From Blastococcus sp. TF02A-26 (lineage in GTDB: Bacteria > Actinomycetota > Actinomycetes > Mycobacteriales > Geodermatophilaceae), in contig NZ_QOHG01000004.1 of assembly GCF_003319125.1 (NCBI RefSeq), positions 1 through 64,000 of the forward strand: 64,000 bases of DNA, given 5' to 3'. Positions 42,387 to 51,866 of the stretch are shown one piece after another. The translations under genes were made by a program, and so were the position numbers. Position 1 is the stretch's first letter; each line of letters begins with the position of its first letter. The notes below the pieces were generated by a model. The model did no database searches. It was given only the letters and a program-made list of their open reading frames with translations, and had not been told where the DNA came from.

Positions 42387-43316
42387 ATGCCCGTCGTGCA
42401 GATGACCGCGGTGTCGAAGACCTACCGTCGCCGCGGCCGCCCGGCGCAGAAGGCCCTCGACGGCCTGGACCTGCTGGTCGACAGCGGCGGGGTGCACGGC
42501 TTCCTCGGGCCGAACGGCTCGGGCAAGACGACCTCGATCCGCGTGCTGCTCGGTCTGGTGGCGCCCGACGGCCGGCCCGACATCCGCCTCCTCGACCGGC
42601 CGGTCCCCGCCGGGCTGCCGGACGTGATCGGCGGGGTCGGCGCGCTGGTGGAGACGCCGCTGTTCTTCCCCGGCTTCTCCGGTCGGCTCAACCTGCAGCT
42701 GCTGGCCGAGGCGGCCGGGCTGCCCCGCGCGCGCGTCGAGGAGTGCCTGGAGATCGTCGACCTGCGCGACCGCGCCGGTGACCGCTTCAAGGGCTACTCG
42801 CTCGGCATGAAGCAGCGGCTGGGCATCGCCGCGGCGCTGCTCAAGTCGCCGCGGCTGCTGATCCTCGACGAGCCGAGCAACGGGCTGGACCCGGCCGGCA
42901 TCCGCGACGTCCGCGAGCTGATCCGCCGGCTGGGCAGGGACGGGCGGACGACGGTGCTGCTCTCCTCGCACCTGCTGGCCGAGATCCAGCAGGTCTGCGA
43001 CTCGGTCTCGATCCTCGCCCGGGGGCGCTGCGTGGCGACCGGGCCGGTCACCGAGGTGCTGGCCCGCGGCTCGAGCGGCGCGGTCCGGATCCGGGTGCCC
43101 GACGCGGGTGCCGCCGCGGGCGTGCTGAGCGCCGCCGACTTCGCCGTCTCCCCGCCGGACGTGCCCGACGGCCGCACCCTGCTCGTCCACTCCGCCCCGG
43201 CTCCGGGCGACATCACCCGGACCCTGGCCCTGCACGGCATCTACCTGGAGGAGCTCACGCCGATGGCCGCCGACCTCGAGAGCGCGTTCCTCGCGCTCAC
43301 CGGTGACCCGGCGTGA
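42387..43316 (+). CDS. ABC transporter ATP-binding protein
   Basis: A 309-aa ATPase of the drug/bacitracin-exporter type. It has Walker A GPNGSGKTT, the signature YSLGMKQRLG, Walker B LLILDEPSNGLDPAG and the switch His in LLSSHLLAEIQQ. The C-terminal 90 residues form the small regulatory domain usual for two-gene exporters. ATG 42387 is preceded by CCAGGGTG. The downstream permease overlaps it by four bases. Confidence 0.93.
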   Translation: MPVVQMTAVSKTYRRRGRPAQKALDGLDLLVDSGGVHGFLGPNGSGKTTSIRVLLGLVAPDGRPDIRLLDRPVPAGLPDVIGGVGALVETPLFFPGFSGRLNLQLLAEAAGLPRARVEECLEIVDLRDRAGDRFKGYSLGMKQRLGIAAALLKSPRLLILDEPSNGLDPAGIRDVRELIRRLGRDGRTTVLLSSHLLAEIQQVCDSVSILARGRCVATGPVTEVLARGSSGAVRIRVPDAGAAAGVLSAADFAVSPPDVPDGRTLLVHSAPAPGDITRTLALHGIYLEELTPMAADLESAFLALTGDPA

Positions 43317-44341
43317 GCGCCGTCGTCGAGCACGCCCCACCGGACCAGGACCTGCCCCGTCCGCGGACCGCCGCGCTGCTGCGCGCCGAGGTGCACCGCT
43401 TCCGGTCCCGCCGCTTCATCCAGGTGCTGGTCGCCCTGACCGTGGTCGGGTTCGCCCTGGCCACGCTGATCGGCCTGCTCAACCTCGGCACCCCGACCGA
43501 CGCCGAGTACGCCGACGCGGTCGCCGAGGCCGAACGCGTGGTGGCCGAGCAGGAGGGCTTCCGGGAGGAGTGCCTCGAGAACGCCACCGACATCCCCGAC
43601 GACGTCCCGCCGGAGGAGTGGTGCGGACCGGCGCTCACCGTCGAGGACGTCGGCGGTCCCGAGGCGTTCCTGGACCGGGAACCGTTCGACCTCGCCGCCG
43701 ACGGCACCGGCGGCGCCCTGGCCGTCGCCGCCCTGTCCGCGGCGCTGGCCTTCCTCATCGGCGCCACCTGGATCGGTGCCGAGTGGTCGACCCGCTCGAT
43801 CGTCGCGCTGCTGTTCTGGGTGCCCCGCCGGATGTCGGTCATCGGCAGCAAGGTGGCCGTCCTCGCCGGCGCGGCGGTCCTGTTCGGCGTGCTCACCCAG
43901 GCCCTGTGGCTGGCGATGGCCGGCATCCTCCACGCCACCGCCGGCCTCGACCAGCCGCTGCCCGCCGGCTTCTGGAGCGAGCTGCTGCAGACCCAGGGCC
44001 GCGCCGTCGGGCTCACCCTGGTCGCCGCCCTGCTCGGGTTCGGCCTGGCGAACCTGGTGCGCAACACCGGCGCCGCGCTCGGTATCGCCTTCGTCTACGT
44101 GGTGGTGGTCGAGAACGCCGTCCGCGCGCTGCGCCCGCACTGGGACCCCTACCTGCTCAGCACCAACGCGGTGGCCCTGGTGCAGGACGGCGGCTACACG
44201 GTGCAGGTCTGGGACGACGACGCCTTCGAGCCCGTCGAGCACCTCGTGAGCCACCTCGACGCGACGCTCCTGCTCGCCGCGGTCACGGTCGTCGTCCTCG
44301 GGGTCGGCACCTGGTTGTTCGCCCGCCGCGACCTCCACTAG
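43313..44341 (+). CDS. ABC transporter permease, ABC-2 type
   Basis: A 342-aa partner of the preceding ATPase. One N-terminal membrane helix (about 35-58) precedes a large acidic extracytoplasmic region (about 60-135) containing two Cys (EECLEN, EEWCGP) that could form a disulfide. Five further helices follow, with IGATWIGAEWSTRSIVALLF typical of ABC-2 permeases. GTG 43313 overlaps the ATPase TGA. The exported substrate is unknown. Confidence 0.88.
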   Translation: MSAVVEHAPPDQDLPRPRTAALLRAEVHRFRSRRFIQVLVALTVVGFALATLIGLLNLGTPTDAEYADAVAEAERVVAEQEGFREECLENATDIPDDVPPEEWCGPALTVEDVGGPEAFLDREPFDLAADGTGGALAVAALSAALAFLIGATWIGAEWSTRSIVALLFWVPRRMSVIGSKVAVLAGAAVLFGVLTQALWLAMAGILHATAGLDQPLPAGFWSELLQTQGRAVGLTLVAALLGFGLANLVRNTGAALGIAFVYVVVVENAVRALRPHWDPYLLSTNAVALVQDGGYTVQVWDDDAFEPVEHLVSHLDATLLLAAVTVVVLGVGTWLFARRDLH

Positions 44342-44343
44342 GG

Positions 44344-44397
44344 ATCAGCCGTTCGTCAGCGGACGGTCAGGGAACTGTCAGAGGGCGCACCTAGCGT
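44344..44397 (+). promoter_or_regulatory. Four TCAG boxes at 11-bp spacing ahead of a -10 element
   Basis: TCAG occurs at 44345, 44356, 44367 and 44378, exactly 11 bp apart; the last three are GTCAG. A TANNNT -10 (TAGCGT, 44392-44397) follows the last box by 10 bases, so the boxes cover the -35 region. Direct repeats with one-turn spacing are how OmpR/PhoB-family response regulators contact DNA (for example Pho boxes). Transcription would start near 44404. Confidence 0.6.
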
Positions 44398-44435
44398 CGT
44401 CGGTGAGTCACAGCCCGCGACACCGAGGAGTTCCC

Positions 44436-44588
44436 GTGCCCGCTCCCCTGACCCCTCCGGTCCTCGACGACCGCGACGCCTACCTGGCCGCCTCCCGCCG
44501 CGCCGCCCTGCGCCGGGCGCACCGCCGGCAGTCCAGCGCCCGGCTGGCCGCGATGCTCGCCGCCGCCACCCCGCGCTCGGAGCGCTGA
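44436..44588 (+). CDS. 50-residue basic peptide of unknown function
   Basis: GTG 44436 has GAGGAG five bases upstream, and the frame runs 50 codons to TGA. A proline-rich start (PAPLTPPVLDD) leads into an Arg/Ala-rich amphipathic helix (RRAALRRAHRRQSSARLAAM). There is no signal peptide and no Cys. It is flanked by its own candidate promoter and by a perfect terminator hairpin, so it looks like an independent transcription unit. I do not recognise a family. Confidence 0.65.
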   Translation: MPAPLTPPVLDDRDAYLAASRRAALRRAHRRQSSARLAAMLAAATPRSER

Positions 44589-44592
44589 ACAC

Positions 44593-44627
44593 CAGAGGCC
44601 CGCTCCGACGCGCGGAACGGGCCTCTG
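44593..44627. terminator. Bidirectional terminator hairpin
   Basis: CAGAGGCCCG (44593-44602) and CGGGCCTCTG (44618-44627) form a perfect 10-bp stem with a 15-nt loop. It lies between the 50-residue peptide gene and the convergent EthD-like gene. Confidence 0.8.
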
Positions 44628-44638
44628 ACGTACAGCGG

Positions 44639-44950
44639 TCAGCCGGTGACGTCCTCGACGTCGTAGTGGCTCAGGGTCGCGCCGCCGGTGGCGAAGTTCC
44701 CGACGTCGCCCGCAGCCGCCGCTCCCTCCGGCGACTGCATCCCGGCGGCGAAGGCCTCCGCGGACTCGAAGTCCAGCGTGGCGACCAGGTACGGGGCTGC
44801 GGCCTCGCCCAGCGCCTCGGCGTGACCCAGCTCGAAGCGCACGAGTCCGGGGATCGCCCGCGCCAGCGGCACGTGCACGTCGCGGTAGTGCCGGTCGAAG
44901 GCAGCCGGATCGGTGGGGCGGCCGTACTGGACGAGCAGTCTGTGCGTCAC
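44639..44950 (-). CDS. EthD-family protein
   Basis: A 103-aa dimeric alpha+beta-barrel protein. RLLVQYGRPTDPAAFDRHY, HVPLARAIPGLVRFELG and YLVATLDFESAEAFAAGM follow the EthD/antibiotic-monooxygenase-like fold. EthD proteins accompany oxidative degradation of ethers and other substrates, but their chemistry is unclear. GTG 44950 has GAGG upstream. A hairpin at 44968-45000 separates it from nusB. Confidence 0.85.
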   Translation of the reverse strand: MTHRLLVQYGRPTDPAAFDRHYRDVHVPLARAIPGLVRFELGHAEALGEAAAPYLVATLDFESAEAFAAGMQSPEGAAAAGDVGNFATGGATLSHYDVEDVTG

Positions 44951-44967
44951 GTGGACCTCCTCGCGGG

Positions 44968-45000
44968 GCGCCCGGGCTCCGCTGCGCCGGGCTCGGGCGC
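44968..45000 (-). terminator. Candidate terminator of the aro-efp-nusB operon
   Basis: GCGCCCGGGC (44968-44977) pairs with GCTCGGGCGC (44991-45000) over 10 bp with one G-T pair, around a 13-nt loop, 40 bases past the nusB stop. It is GC-rich throughout, without a T tract. Confidence 0.6.
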
Positions 45001-45039
45001 AGCCAACCAATGCCCTCGCCGCCGCGGAAGAGCCTCGCG

Positions 45040-45444
45040 TCACGCGGGGACCTCGGCGTCGAGGATGGCCCCGAGCACGCCGTTCACGAACGAGGGCGAG
45101 TCGTCGGTGGACAGCGTCCGGGCGAGCTCGACGGCCTCGTCGATGACCACGGCGTCGGGGACGTCGTCGGCCCACAGCAGCTCGAACGTCGCCATCCGGA
45201 GGATCGCGCGGTCGACGTCGGGCAGCCGCTGCAGGGTCCACCCGCGGGCGTGGGTGTCGATCAGCCCGTCGATGCGGGCGCCGTGCTCGACGACCCCCTC
45301 GACGAGCCGCACGGTGTGCTCGGCCACGGGCGGCTGACCCTCGGCGATCCGGTCACGCAGCACGGCCAGCGCGTCGGTACCGCGCAGGTCGGCCTCGTAG
45401 AGGACGTCGACGGCGCGCTTGCGGGCCTTGCTGCGGGCAGCCAT
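45040..45444 (-). CDS. nusB: Transcription antitermination factor NusB
   Basis: A 134-aa all-helical RNA-binding protein of the rRNA antitermination complex. ARSKARKRAVDVLYEADLRG at the start and ILRMATFELLWADDVPDAVV with FVNGVLGAI at the end are diagnostic. ATG 45444 lies 26 bases after the efp stop. It is the last gene of the aro-efp operon. Confidence 0.96.
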   Translation of the reverse strand: MAARSKARKRAVDVLYEADLRGTDALAVLRDRIAEGQPPVAEHTVRLVEGVVEHGARIDGLIDTHARGWTLQRLPDVDRAILRMATFELLWADDVPDAVVIDEAVELARTLSTDDSPSFVNGVLGAILDAEVPA

Positions 45445-45470
45445 GCGGGGGCGGTCGGTCCGGATCGGCG

Positions 45471-46031
45471 TCAGTTGACGCGGCCGAGGTAGCGGCCGTC
45501 CCGGGTGTCGACCTTGAGCTTGTCGCCGGTGTTGATGAACAGCGGGACCTGGATCTGCGCGCCGGTCTCCAGGGTGGCGGGCTTGGTGCCACCGGTGGAG
45601 CGGTCGCCCTGCAGACCCGGGTCGGTGTGCTGCACCACGAGCTCGAGGGTCACCGGGAGCTCGACGTACAGCGGGGTCCCGTCGTGCACCGCGACGACCG
45701 CCTCGGTGTTCTCCAGCAGGTAGTCCGCGCCGGTGCCGACCGTGGCCTCGGGGACGGGGATCTGGTCGAATGTGTCGCCGTCCATGAAGACGAAGTCGGC
45801 GCCGTCCTTGTACAGGTACGTCATGTTCCGCTTGTCGACGGTGGCGGTCTCGACCTTGGTGCCGGCGTTGAACGTCTTGTCGACGACCTTGCCCGAGAGC
45901 ACGTTCTTGAGCGTCGTCCGGACGAACGCGCCGCCCTTGCCGGGTTTGACGTGCTGGAACTCGGTGACGGCCCACAGCTGGCCGTCGAGGTTGAGGACCA
46001 TGCCGTTCTTCAGATCGTTCGTGGTAGCCAT
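45471..46031 (-). CDS. efp: Elongation factor P
   Basis: A 186-aa translation factor that relieves polyproline stalling. Three beta domains are recognisable: an N-terminal KOW-like domain with the tip loop [15 protein letters not shown], then two OB domains, ending in [17 protein letters not shown]. The tip residue is Lys in PGKGG; no modification gene (epmAB, ymfI) is visible nearby. ATG 46031 overlaps the pepQ stop by one base. Confidence 0.97.
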   Translation of the reverse strand: MATTNDLKNGMVLNLDGQLWAVTEFQHVKPGKGGAFVRTTLKNVLSGKVVDKTFNAGTKVETATVDKRNMTYLYKDGADFVFMDGDTFDQIPVPEATVGTGADYLLENTEAVVAVHDGTPLYVELPVTLELVVQHTDPGLQGDRSTGGTKPATLETGAQIQVPLFINTGDKLKVDTRDGRYLGRVN

Positions 46032-47128
46032 CAGAGGACCAGCAGTTCCTTGCTCGTGAGGGTCAACAACTCGGGCTCGTCGTCCGTGACGACCAGGGTG
46101 TCCTCGATCCGGACACCGCCATGGCCCGGGAGGTACACCCCCGGCTCCACGGTGACGGCCATGCCGACGGTCAGCGTACCCGCGCCCAGCGGGCCGATGC
46201 CCGGCGCCTCGTGGATCTCCAGCCCCACCCCGTGGCCCAGACCGTGCGAGAAGTGCTCGGCGTGACCGGCCGCGGCGATGACGTCGCGGGCGGCGGCGTC
46301 CACGGCGACGACGTCCGCGCCGACGGCGAGCGCGGCCCGACCGGCCGCCTGCGACGCGGCGACCAGCTCGTACACCTCGCGCTGCCAGTCGGCCGCGTGC
46401 CCGAGCACCAGGGTCCGGGTCATGTCGGAGTGGTAGCCGTCGACGGTGGCGCCGAAGTCGAGCTTGAGGAAGTCGCCGTCGCGCAGCACCGTCGAGTCCG
46501 GCCGGTGGTGCGGGATGGCCGAGTTGGCGCCGGCGGCGACGATCGTCTCGAACGACGGGCCCTCGGCGCCCAGGTGCATCATGCGGGCGTCGAGCTCGCG
46601 GCCGACCTGCAGCTCGGTGCGCCCGGGCCGCAGCGCCCCCTCGGCGGCCAGCTCGGCCAGTGCGGCGTCGGCGACCGCGCAGGCACGGCGCAGCGCGTCG
46701 ATCTCGTCGTCGTCCTTGACGGCGCGCAACTGCTCCACCGCGCGGCGGATGCTGGTCAGCTCCGGCACCGTGCCGCCGGCGGCGTCGGCCAGCACCTCCT
46801 CCAGGCCGGCCAGCCCGTCGACGGTGACGACGTGGCTCTCGAACCCGATCCGCCCCGCTCCCCCGCGGACGGCGGCCCGGGCGAGGGCGGCGACGGTCCC
46901 GCGCTCGACGACGACCTCGACGTCGGGGACCTGGGTGGCGGCCTGCGTGGTGTAGCGACCGTCGGTGCCGAAGAGGTCGGGCTGCCCGGTGCGCAGCAGC
47001 AGCGCGCCGTTGGAGCCGGTGAACCCGGTCAGGTAGCGGACGTTGAGCAGGTCGGTGACGAGGACGGCGTCCAGCCCGCGCTCGGCGGCGATCGCGCGGA
47101 GGCGCTCCCGGCGGCCGGCGGTGTTCAC
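46031..47128 (-). CDS. pepQ: Xaa-Pro aminopeptidase / dipeptidase, M24 family
   Basis: A 365-aa metallopeptidase. The creatinase-like N-terminal domain (about 1-130) precedes the pita-bread catalytic domain with metal ligands in [36 protein letters not shown] and [11 protein letters not shown]. It cleaves X-Pro bonds during peptide turnover. Its position just upstream of efp, both linked to proline peptides, is the common actinobacterial order. It starts at GTG 47128. Confidence 0.92.
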   Translation of the reverse strand: MNTAGRRERLRAIAAERGLDAVLVTDLLNVRYLTGFTGSNGALLLRTGQPDLFGTDGRYTTQAATQVPDVEVVVERGTVAALARAAVRGGAGRIGFESHVVTVDGLAGLEEVLADAAGGTVPELTSIRRAVEQLRAVKDDDEIDALRRACAVADAALAELAAEGALRPGRTELQVGRELDARMMHLGAEGPSFETIVAAGANSAIPHHRPDSTVLRDGDFLKLDFGATVDGYHSDMTRTLVLGHAADWQREVYELVAASQAAGRAALAVGADVVAVDAAARDVIAAAGHAEHFSHGLGHGVGLEIHEAPGIGPLGAGTLTVGMAVTVEPGVYLPGHGGVRIEDTLVVTDDEPELLTLTSKELLVL

Positions 47129-47559
47129 CGCGCGTCCCGGGCGGCCAGCCAGCGCAGCGCCAGCACGTAGCCGTCGATCCCGAGCCCGGCGATCACCCCG
47201 GAGGCGACCGGCGAGACGTAGGAGTGCCGGCGGAAGTCCTCGCGGGCGTGCACGTTGCTGATGTGCACCTCCACCACCGGCGCGGTGGCCGCGGCCAGGG
47301 CGTCGCGCAGCACCACGGAGGTGTGCGTCCAGCCGCCGGGGTTGACCACGATCGGGTCGCCGGCGTCGGTGGCCTCGTGCACCCAGCGCAGCAGCTGGCC
47401 CTCGTCGTCGGTCTGGCGCACCTGCACGTGCAGCCCGAGCTGCGCGGCGGCGGCCTCGACCAGCTCGACCAGCTGGGCGTGCGTCGTCGTCCCGTAGACC
47501 TCCGGCTCGCGGGTGCCGAGCCGGCCGAGGTTGGCGCCGTTGAGCACCTGGATGGTCAC
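47125..47559 (-). CDS. aroQ: 3-dehydroquinate dehydratase, type II
   Basis: A 144-aa dodecameric enzyme of the shikimate pathway. It has [18 protein letters not shown] with the flexible-loop Arg and catalytic Tyr, [16 protein letters not shown], and [17 protein letters not shown] with the catalytic His. GTG 47559 starts it, 19 bases after aroB; its TGA overlaps pepQ. Confidence 0.95.
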   Translation of the reverse strand: MTIQVLNGANLGRLGTREPEVYGTTTHAQLVELVEAAAAQLGLHVQVRQTDDEGQLLRWVHEATDAGDPIVVNPGGWTHTSVVLRDALAAATAPVVEVHISNVHAREDFRRHSYVSPVASGVIAGLGIDGYVLALRWLAARDAR

Positions 47560-47578
47560 GCTGTCTCCGTCTCGGTCG

Positions 47579-48628
47579 TCAGGCCGCGACCGCGGCCCAT
47601 GCCGCGTCGAGCCATGCCTGGTCGGGGTCGGTCAGGATGCGCGGGTTGCCCATGCCGTCGAGGACGACGAAGCGCAGCGACGCGCCCCGGGCCTTCTTGT
47701 CGATCCGCATGACGCCCTGCAGCGTCGCCCAGTCGCCGGCGTACCGGACGGGCAGGCCGATCGCCTCGACCAGGGTCCGGTGCCGGTCGGCCTCGGCCCG
47801 GCTCAGCAGCCCCGCCCGGGCGCCCAGCTCGGCGGCGAACACCAGCCCGACGCCGACGGCCTCGCCGTGCCGCCAGCCGAAGTCCTCGACCCGCTCGATG
47901 GCGTGGGCCAGGGTGTGCCCGTAGTTGAGGAACTCGCGGCGGCCGGTGTCGAACAGGTCCTCGCCCACGGCGTCGGCCTTGACCTGCACGGAGCGCTCGA
48001 TCAGCTCGGCGGTGTCGCGCCGGCCGGTGGGGTCGGCCTCCAGCAGCTCGAGGATCCGGCCGTCGGCGATGAAGCCGCACTTGACCACCTCGGCGAGCCC
48101 GGAGACGAACTCGGCGTCGGGCAGGCCGGCGAGGACGTCGGTGTCGACGAGCACCCCCGCCGGCGGGTGGAAGGCGCCGACCAGGTTCTTGCCCGCGCCG
48201 GTGTTGATGCCGGTCTTGCCACCGACCGCGGCGTCGACCATGCCGAGCAGGCTGGTGGGCAGGTGCACCACGCGGACGCCGCGCACCCACGTCGCGGCGA
48301 GGAACCCGGCGAGGTCGGTGACCGCTCCGCCGCCGACGCCGACGACCGCGTCGGTGCGGGTCAGCCCCAGCCGGCCGAACTCCTCCCACGCACCCGCGGC
48401 GACCTCGGCGGTCTTGGCGGCCTCGCCGTCCGGGACGACGACGGCCTCGGCCGCGACGCCGGCGGTCTGCAGCGTCTCGACCGCGGCGCCGGCGAGCGCG
48501 GCCAGCGGCGGGGCGTGCACGACGACGGCGCGCGCGGTGCCGGCCAGCAGGAGGGCCAGCTCCGTCTGCGCGCCGGGGCCGATGACGACCTCGTAGGGCT
48601 TGTCGCCGGGGACGGTCACCCGCCTCAC
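47579..48628 (-). CDS. aroB: 3-dehydroquinate synthase
   Basis: A 349-aa NAD- and zinc-dependent enzyme converting DAHP to dehydroquinate. Marks are [38 protein letters not shown], the zinc ligands in [11 protein letters not shown] and [14 protein letters not shown] 48628 overlaps the aroK stop. Confidence 0.96.
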   Translation of the reverse strand: MRRVTVPGDKPYEVVIGPGAQTELALLLAGTARAVVVHAPPLAALAGAAVETLQTAGVAAEAVVVPDGEAAKTAEVAAGAWEEFGRLGLTRTDAVVGVGGGAVTDLAGFLAATWVRGVRVVHLPTSLLGMVDAAVGGKTGINTGAGKNLVGAFHPPAGVLVDTDVLAGLPDAEFVSGLAEVVKCGFIADGRILELLEADPTGRRDTAELIERSVQVKADAVGEDLFDTGRREFLNYGHTLAHAIERVEDFGWRHGEAVGVGLVFAAELGARAGLLSRAEADRHRTLVEAIGLPVRYAGDWATLQGVMRIDKKARGASLRFVVLDGMGNPRILTDPDQAWLDAAWAAVAA

Positions 48629-49158
48629 CGGGTCACCTCTCTCGGCAGGACGGCGAGCACGTCGGCGACGACCTCCTCGGGTGAGCGGTTGCCGGTCGGC
48701 ACGGTCGCGGTGGCGACCTCGGCGTAGAGCGGGTCACGGGCCTCGAGCATCGTGCGCAGCATCGCCCGCGGGTTGACCGCCAGCAGCGGGCGGTCGCGGT
48801 TGAAGCCGGCACGCCGGGCCGCCGACGCGAGGTCGACGTCCAGGCGGACGACGGCGCCGCCGGCCCGGCCGTGCGCGACCAGGAGCGCGCGGGTGGCGTC
48901 GGAGAGCACCGCGCCCCCGCCCAGGGCCAGCACGCCGTCGTGCTCGGCGAGCGCGCGGGCCACGGCGGCCTCCTCCAGCTCGCGGAAGTACGCCTCGCCG
49001 CGGTCGACGAACAGGTCGGCGACACTGCTGCCGGTCGCGGCCTCGACGTCGGCGTCGGTGTCGCGGAACGTCACGCCGGTCGCCCGCGCGACGGCCCGGC
49101 CGACGGTCGTCTTGCCCGAGGTGGGCGGTCCGACGAGGACGAGGACCGGCCGCGTCAC
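48625..49158 (-). CDS. aroK: Shikimate kinase
   Basis: A 177-aa nucleoside-monophosphate-kinase-fold enzyme. The P-loop reads [13 protein letters not shown], with Thr at a position that is usually Gly. [11 protein letters not shown] supplies the shikimate-binding Asp, FRELEEAAV follows, and [10 protein letters not shown] is the conserved Gly-rich block. GTG 49158 overlaps aroC. Confidence 0.94.
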   Translation of the reverse strand: MTRPVLVLVGPPTSGKTTVGRAVARATGVTFRDTDADVEAATGSSVADLFVDRGEAYFRELEEAAVARALAEHDGVLALGGGAVLSDATRALLVAHGRAGGAVVRLDVDLASAARRAGFNRDRPLLAVNPRAMLRTMLEARDPLYAEVATATVPTGNRSPEEVVADVLAVLPREVTR

Positions 49159-50348
49159 CGGATCGGGAGGGCGTCGAGGTAGGCCCGGGCGTTGCGGCGG
49201 GTCTCGGCCACCGAGTCGCCGCCGAACTTCTCCAGCGCCGCGTCGGCGAGCACCAGGGCGACCATCGCCTCCATCACGACCGAGCCGCGGGGCACGGCGC
49301 AGGCGTCGCTGCGCTGGTTGATGGCCACCGCCGGCTCCCGCGTCTCGGTGTCGACCGTGGCCAGCGCCCGCGGCACCGTGGAGATGGGCTTCATCGCCGC
49401 GCGCACCCGCAGGACGTCGCCGTTGGTCATGCCGCCCTCGATGCCGCCGGCGCGGTCGGACAGCCGCTGGATCCGGGCTTCGCCGCCCTCTCCGGGGGCC
49501 AGCACGATCTCGTCGTGGGCCACCGAGCCACGACGGCGGGCGGTCTCCAGCCCGTCGCCGACCTCGACGGCCTTGACCGACTGCACGCCCATGAGCGCAC
49601 CGGCCAGACGCGAGTCCAGCCGGCGGTCCCAGTGCACGTGGCTGCCCAGGCCCGGCGGCAGGCCGTGGACGACGACCTCGATGACCCCGCCGAGGGTGTC
49701 GCCGTTCTTCCGGACGTCGTCGATCTCGGCGACCATCGCCGCGCTGGTGGCCGGGTCGGCGCAGCGGACCGGGTCCTCGTCGATCCGCGGGTTGTCGCCC
49801 GGGCCGGGGACGACGCCGTCGGGGGCGACGACCGGGCCGATGGCGACGACGTGGCTGACCACCTCGACGTCCAGCGCCTGGCGGAGGAACGCCTTGGCGA
49901 TCGCCCCGAGCGCCACCCGCGCCGCGGTCTCCCGCGCGCTGGCCCGCTCCAGCACCGGCCGGGCGTCGTCGAAGCCGTACTTCTGCATGCCGGGCAGGTC
50001 GGCGTGACCGGGCCGAGGGCGGGTCAGCGGCGCGTTGCGGGCCTGGCCGGCGAGGACCTCGGGGTCGACCGGGTCGGCGGCCATCACCGTCTGCCACTTC
50101 GGCCACTCGGTGTTGCCGACCTGGACCGCGATCGGCCCACCCTGCGTGCGGCCGTGGCGGACCCCTCCGGTGAGGGAGACCTCGTCCTGCTCGAACGACA
50201 TCCGGGCGCCGCGGCCGTGGCCCAGGCGACGCCGGGCGAGGTCGAGGTCGAGGTCGGAGGTCTGCACGGCGACGCCGGCCGGCAGCCCCTCGAGGATGGC
50301 GGTGAGCTGAGGGCCGTGCGACTCACCGGCGGTCAGCCAGCGCAACAT
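49155..50348 (-). CDS. aroC: Chorismate synthase
   Basis: A 397-aa FMN-dependent enzyme forming chorismate from EPSP. The three signatures are intact: [20 protein letters not shown], the central [16 protein letters not shown] with [14 protein letters not shown], and [23 protein letters not shown] 50348 is clear. EPSP synthase (aroA) is not in this window. Confidence 0.97.
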   Translation of the reverse strand: MLRWLTAGESHGPQLTAILEGLPAGVAVQTSDLDLDLARRRLGHGRGARMSFEQDEVSLTGGVRHGRTQGGPIAVQVGNTEWPKWQTVMAADPVDPEVLAGQARNAPLTRPRPGHADLPGMQKYGFDDARPVLERASARETAARVALGAIAKAFLRQALDVEVVSHVVAIGPVVAPDGVVPGPGDNPRIDEDPVRCADPATSAAMVAEIDDVRKNGDTLGGVIEVVVHGLPPGLGSHVHWDRRLDSRLAGALMGVQSVKAVEVGDGLETARRRGSVAHDEIVLAPGEGGEARIQRLSDRAGGIEGGMTNGDVLRVRAAMKPISTVPRALATVDTETREPAVAINQRSDACAVPRGSVVMEAMVALVLADAALEKFGGDSVAETRRNARAYLDALPIR

Positions 50349-50370
50349 GCCGCCGATCCTAGTGACGCCG

Positions 50371-51036
50371 TCAGCCGAGACCGGCCGGGGCGGCCGTCGC
50401 GAGCGCCAGGACGGCACCGGCCAGCAGTGGTGGCCCGAACGGGACGGCGGACCGCCAGCCGGCCCGCCGCGTGGCGACGAGCACCAGCGAGGCCACCGCA
50501 CCGGTCAGCAGACCGAGGAACACCCCGGCCAGGAGCACGCCCCACCCGGCCCAGCCCAGCAGCAACCCGAGCAGGCCGAGCAGCTTCACGTCGCCGAAGC
50601 CCAGCCCCTCGGGAGAGGCGATCCGGGCGGCGGCGGCCAGCACGAACGCCACCCCGGCGGCCAGCGCGCCACGGGCCAGCGCCGGCCAGCTGCCGGTGGC
50701 GACCGCGTCGATCAGCAGCGCCGTCGCGCAGGCGGCGACCGCGGGCAGCAGCACCCGGTCGGGCAGCCGGTGCACCGCCAGGTCCACGCCCGCCAGGACG
50801 AGCCCGGCACCGGCCGCCCAGGCCAGCGCCACCGCGGCGGGACGGACCCCGGTCAGCTCCACCACCCCGGCGACCAGCGCACCGAGGAGGACGACGGCGG
50901 CGAGGGTGCCCACCGGCCGCGGCCGGGCCTCCTCGTCGCCGGAGGAGAGCCGGACGACGCGCCGGGCGAGCCAGGGGCCGATCACCAGTGCACAGCCCGC
51001 CGCCACCGCCGCGACCACCGGCGGCTCGAGCGGCAC
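50371..51036 (-). CDS. A24-type prepilin peptidase, short form
   Basis: A 221-aa membrane aspartyl protease with about seven helices. The two catalytic Asp motifs are present: [11 protein letters not shown] and [12 protein letters not shown] (GxGD). The N-terminal methylase domain of PilD is absent, as in short actinobacterial forms. It processes type IV pilin-like or Tad-type preproteins, though none is seen here. GTG 51036 is chosen. A CTG at 51060 overlapping the aroE TGA, with GGGAG seven bases upstream, is a real alternative. It sits between aroE and aroC. Confidence 0.85.
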   Translation of the reverse strand: MPLEPPVVAAVAAGCALVIGPWLARRVVRLSSGDEEARPRPVGTLAAVVLLGALVAGVVELTGVRPAAVALAWAAGAGLVLAGVDLAVHRLPDRVLLPAVAACATALLIDAVATGSWPALARGALAAGVAFVLAAAARIASPEGLGFGDVKLLGLLGLLLGWAGWGVLLAGVFLGLLTGAVASLVLVATRRAGWRSAVPFGPPLLAGAVLALATAAPAGLG

Positions 51037-51056
51037 GCCGGGGGTGCCCAGGGCGC

Positions 51057-51866
51057 TCAGTGCCCCGCTCCCGGGCGCGACTCCAGCGCCCGGCGCATCT
51101 CCTCGATCGGCGCCGGGTGCCCGGTCATGAGCTCGACCTGGGCGGTGGCCTGCCAGAACAGGACCTCCAGGCCGCTGATCACCTGCCCACCGGCGGCCGT
51201 GACGGCGCCGGCCAGCGGGGTGGGCCAGGGGGCGTAGAGCACGTCGAGCACGGTCTGCCCGCCGCGCCAGCCCAGGTCGACGAGGTCCGGCTGCCCGTCG
51301 ATCGGCACGGTGCTCACGACCACGGGGGCGGTGACCACGGCGCCGGCCATCCGGTGCACCGCCGACGCCACGCCCAGCGCGTCCAGCACGCGGGTGACCT
51401 CCCCGGCGCGTGCCGCGTCGCGCACGACGACGTCCACCTGCTCCGCACCGAGCGACGCGAGCGCGACGGCGGCCGCGACCGCCGTCCCCCCGGCGCCGAG
51501 GATCGCCGCATGTGGTGTCCGCTCCGCACCGCCCAGCTGCAGAGCCATGCCGACCCCGCCGACGTCGGTGTTCTCCGCCCGCCAGCCGCCATCCGCGGTG
51601 CGGATCAGCGTGTTGGCGGCGCCGAGCAGCGCCGGCAGCCGGTCCACCTCGTCGGCGGCACGGACGGCGGCCTGCTTGCACGGCATGGTCACCGAGAAGC
51701 CGCGCCACTCCGGGCCGAGCCCGGCGATGAGGTCGGGCAGCTGCTCGGCGCCCACGTCGAGCGCGTCGTAGGTCCAGTCGGTCAGGCCCAGCGCGGCGTA
51801 CGCCGCCCGGTGCAGCAGTGGGGAGAGCGAGTGCGTCACCGGGCGGCCGAGGACGGCCGCCCGCAT
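51057..51866 (-). CDS. aroE: Shikimate dehydrogenase
   Basis: A 269-aa NADP enzyme. The substrate side shows GRPVTHSLSPLLHRAAYAAL and FSVTMPCKQAAV (the catalytic Lys follows a Cys), with ENTDVGGVGMAL. The cofactor loop is ILGAGGTAVAAAVAL. ATG 51866 overlaps the mltG stop by one base. Confidence 0.94.
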   Translation of the reverse strand: MRAAVLGRPVTHSLSPLLHRAAYAALGLTDWTYDALDVGAEQLPDLIAGLGPEWRGFSVTMPCKQAAVRAADEVDRLPALLGAANTLIRTADGGWRAENTDVGGVGMALQLGGAERTPHAAILGAGGTAVAAAVALASLGAEQVDVVVRDAARAGEVTRVLDALGVASAVHRMAGAVVTAPVVVSTVPIDGQPDLVDLGWRGGQTVLDVLYAPWPTPLAGAVTAAGGQVISGLEVLFWQATAQVELMTGHPAPIEEMRRALESRPGAGH

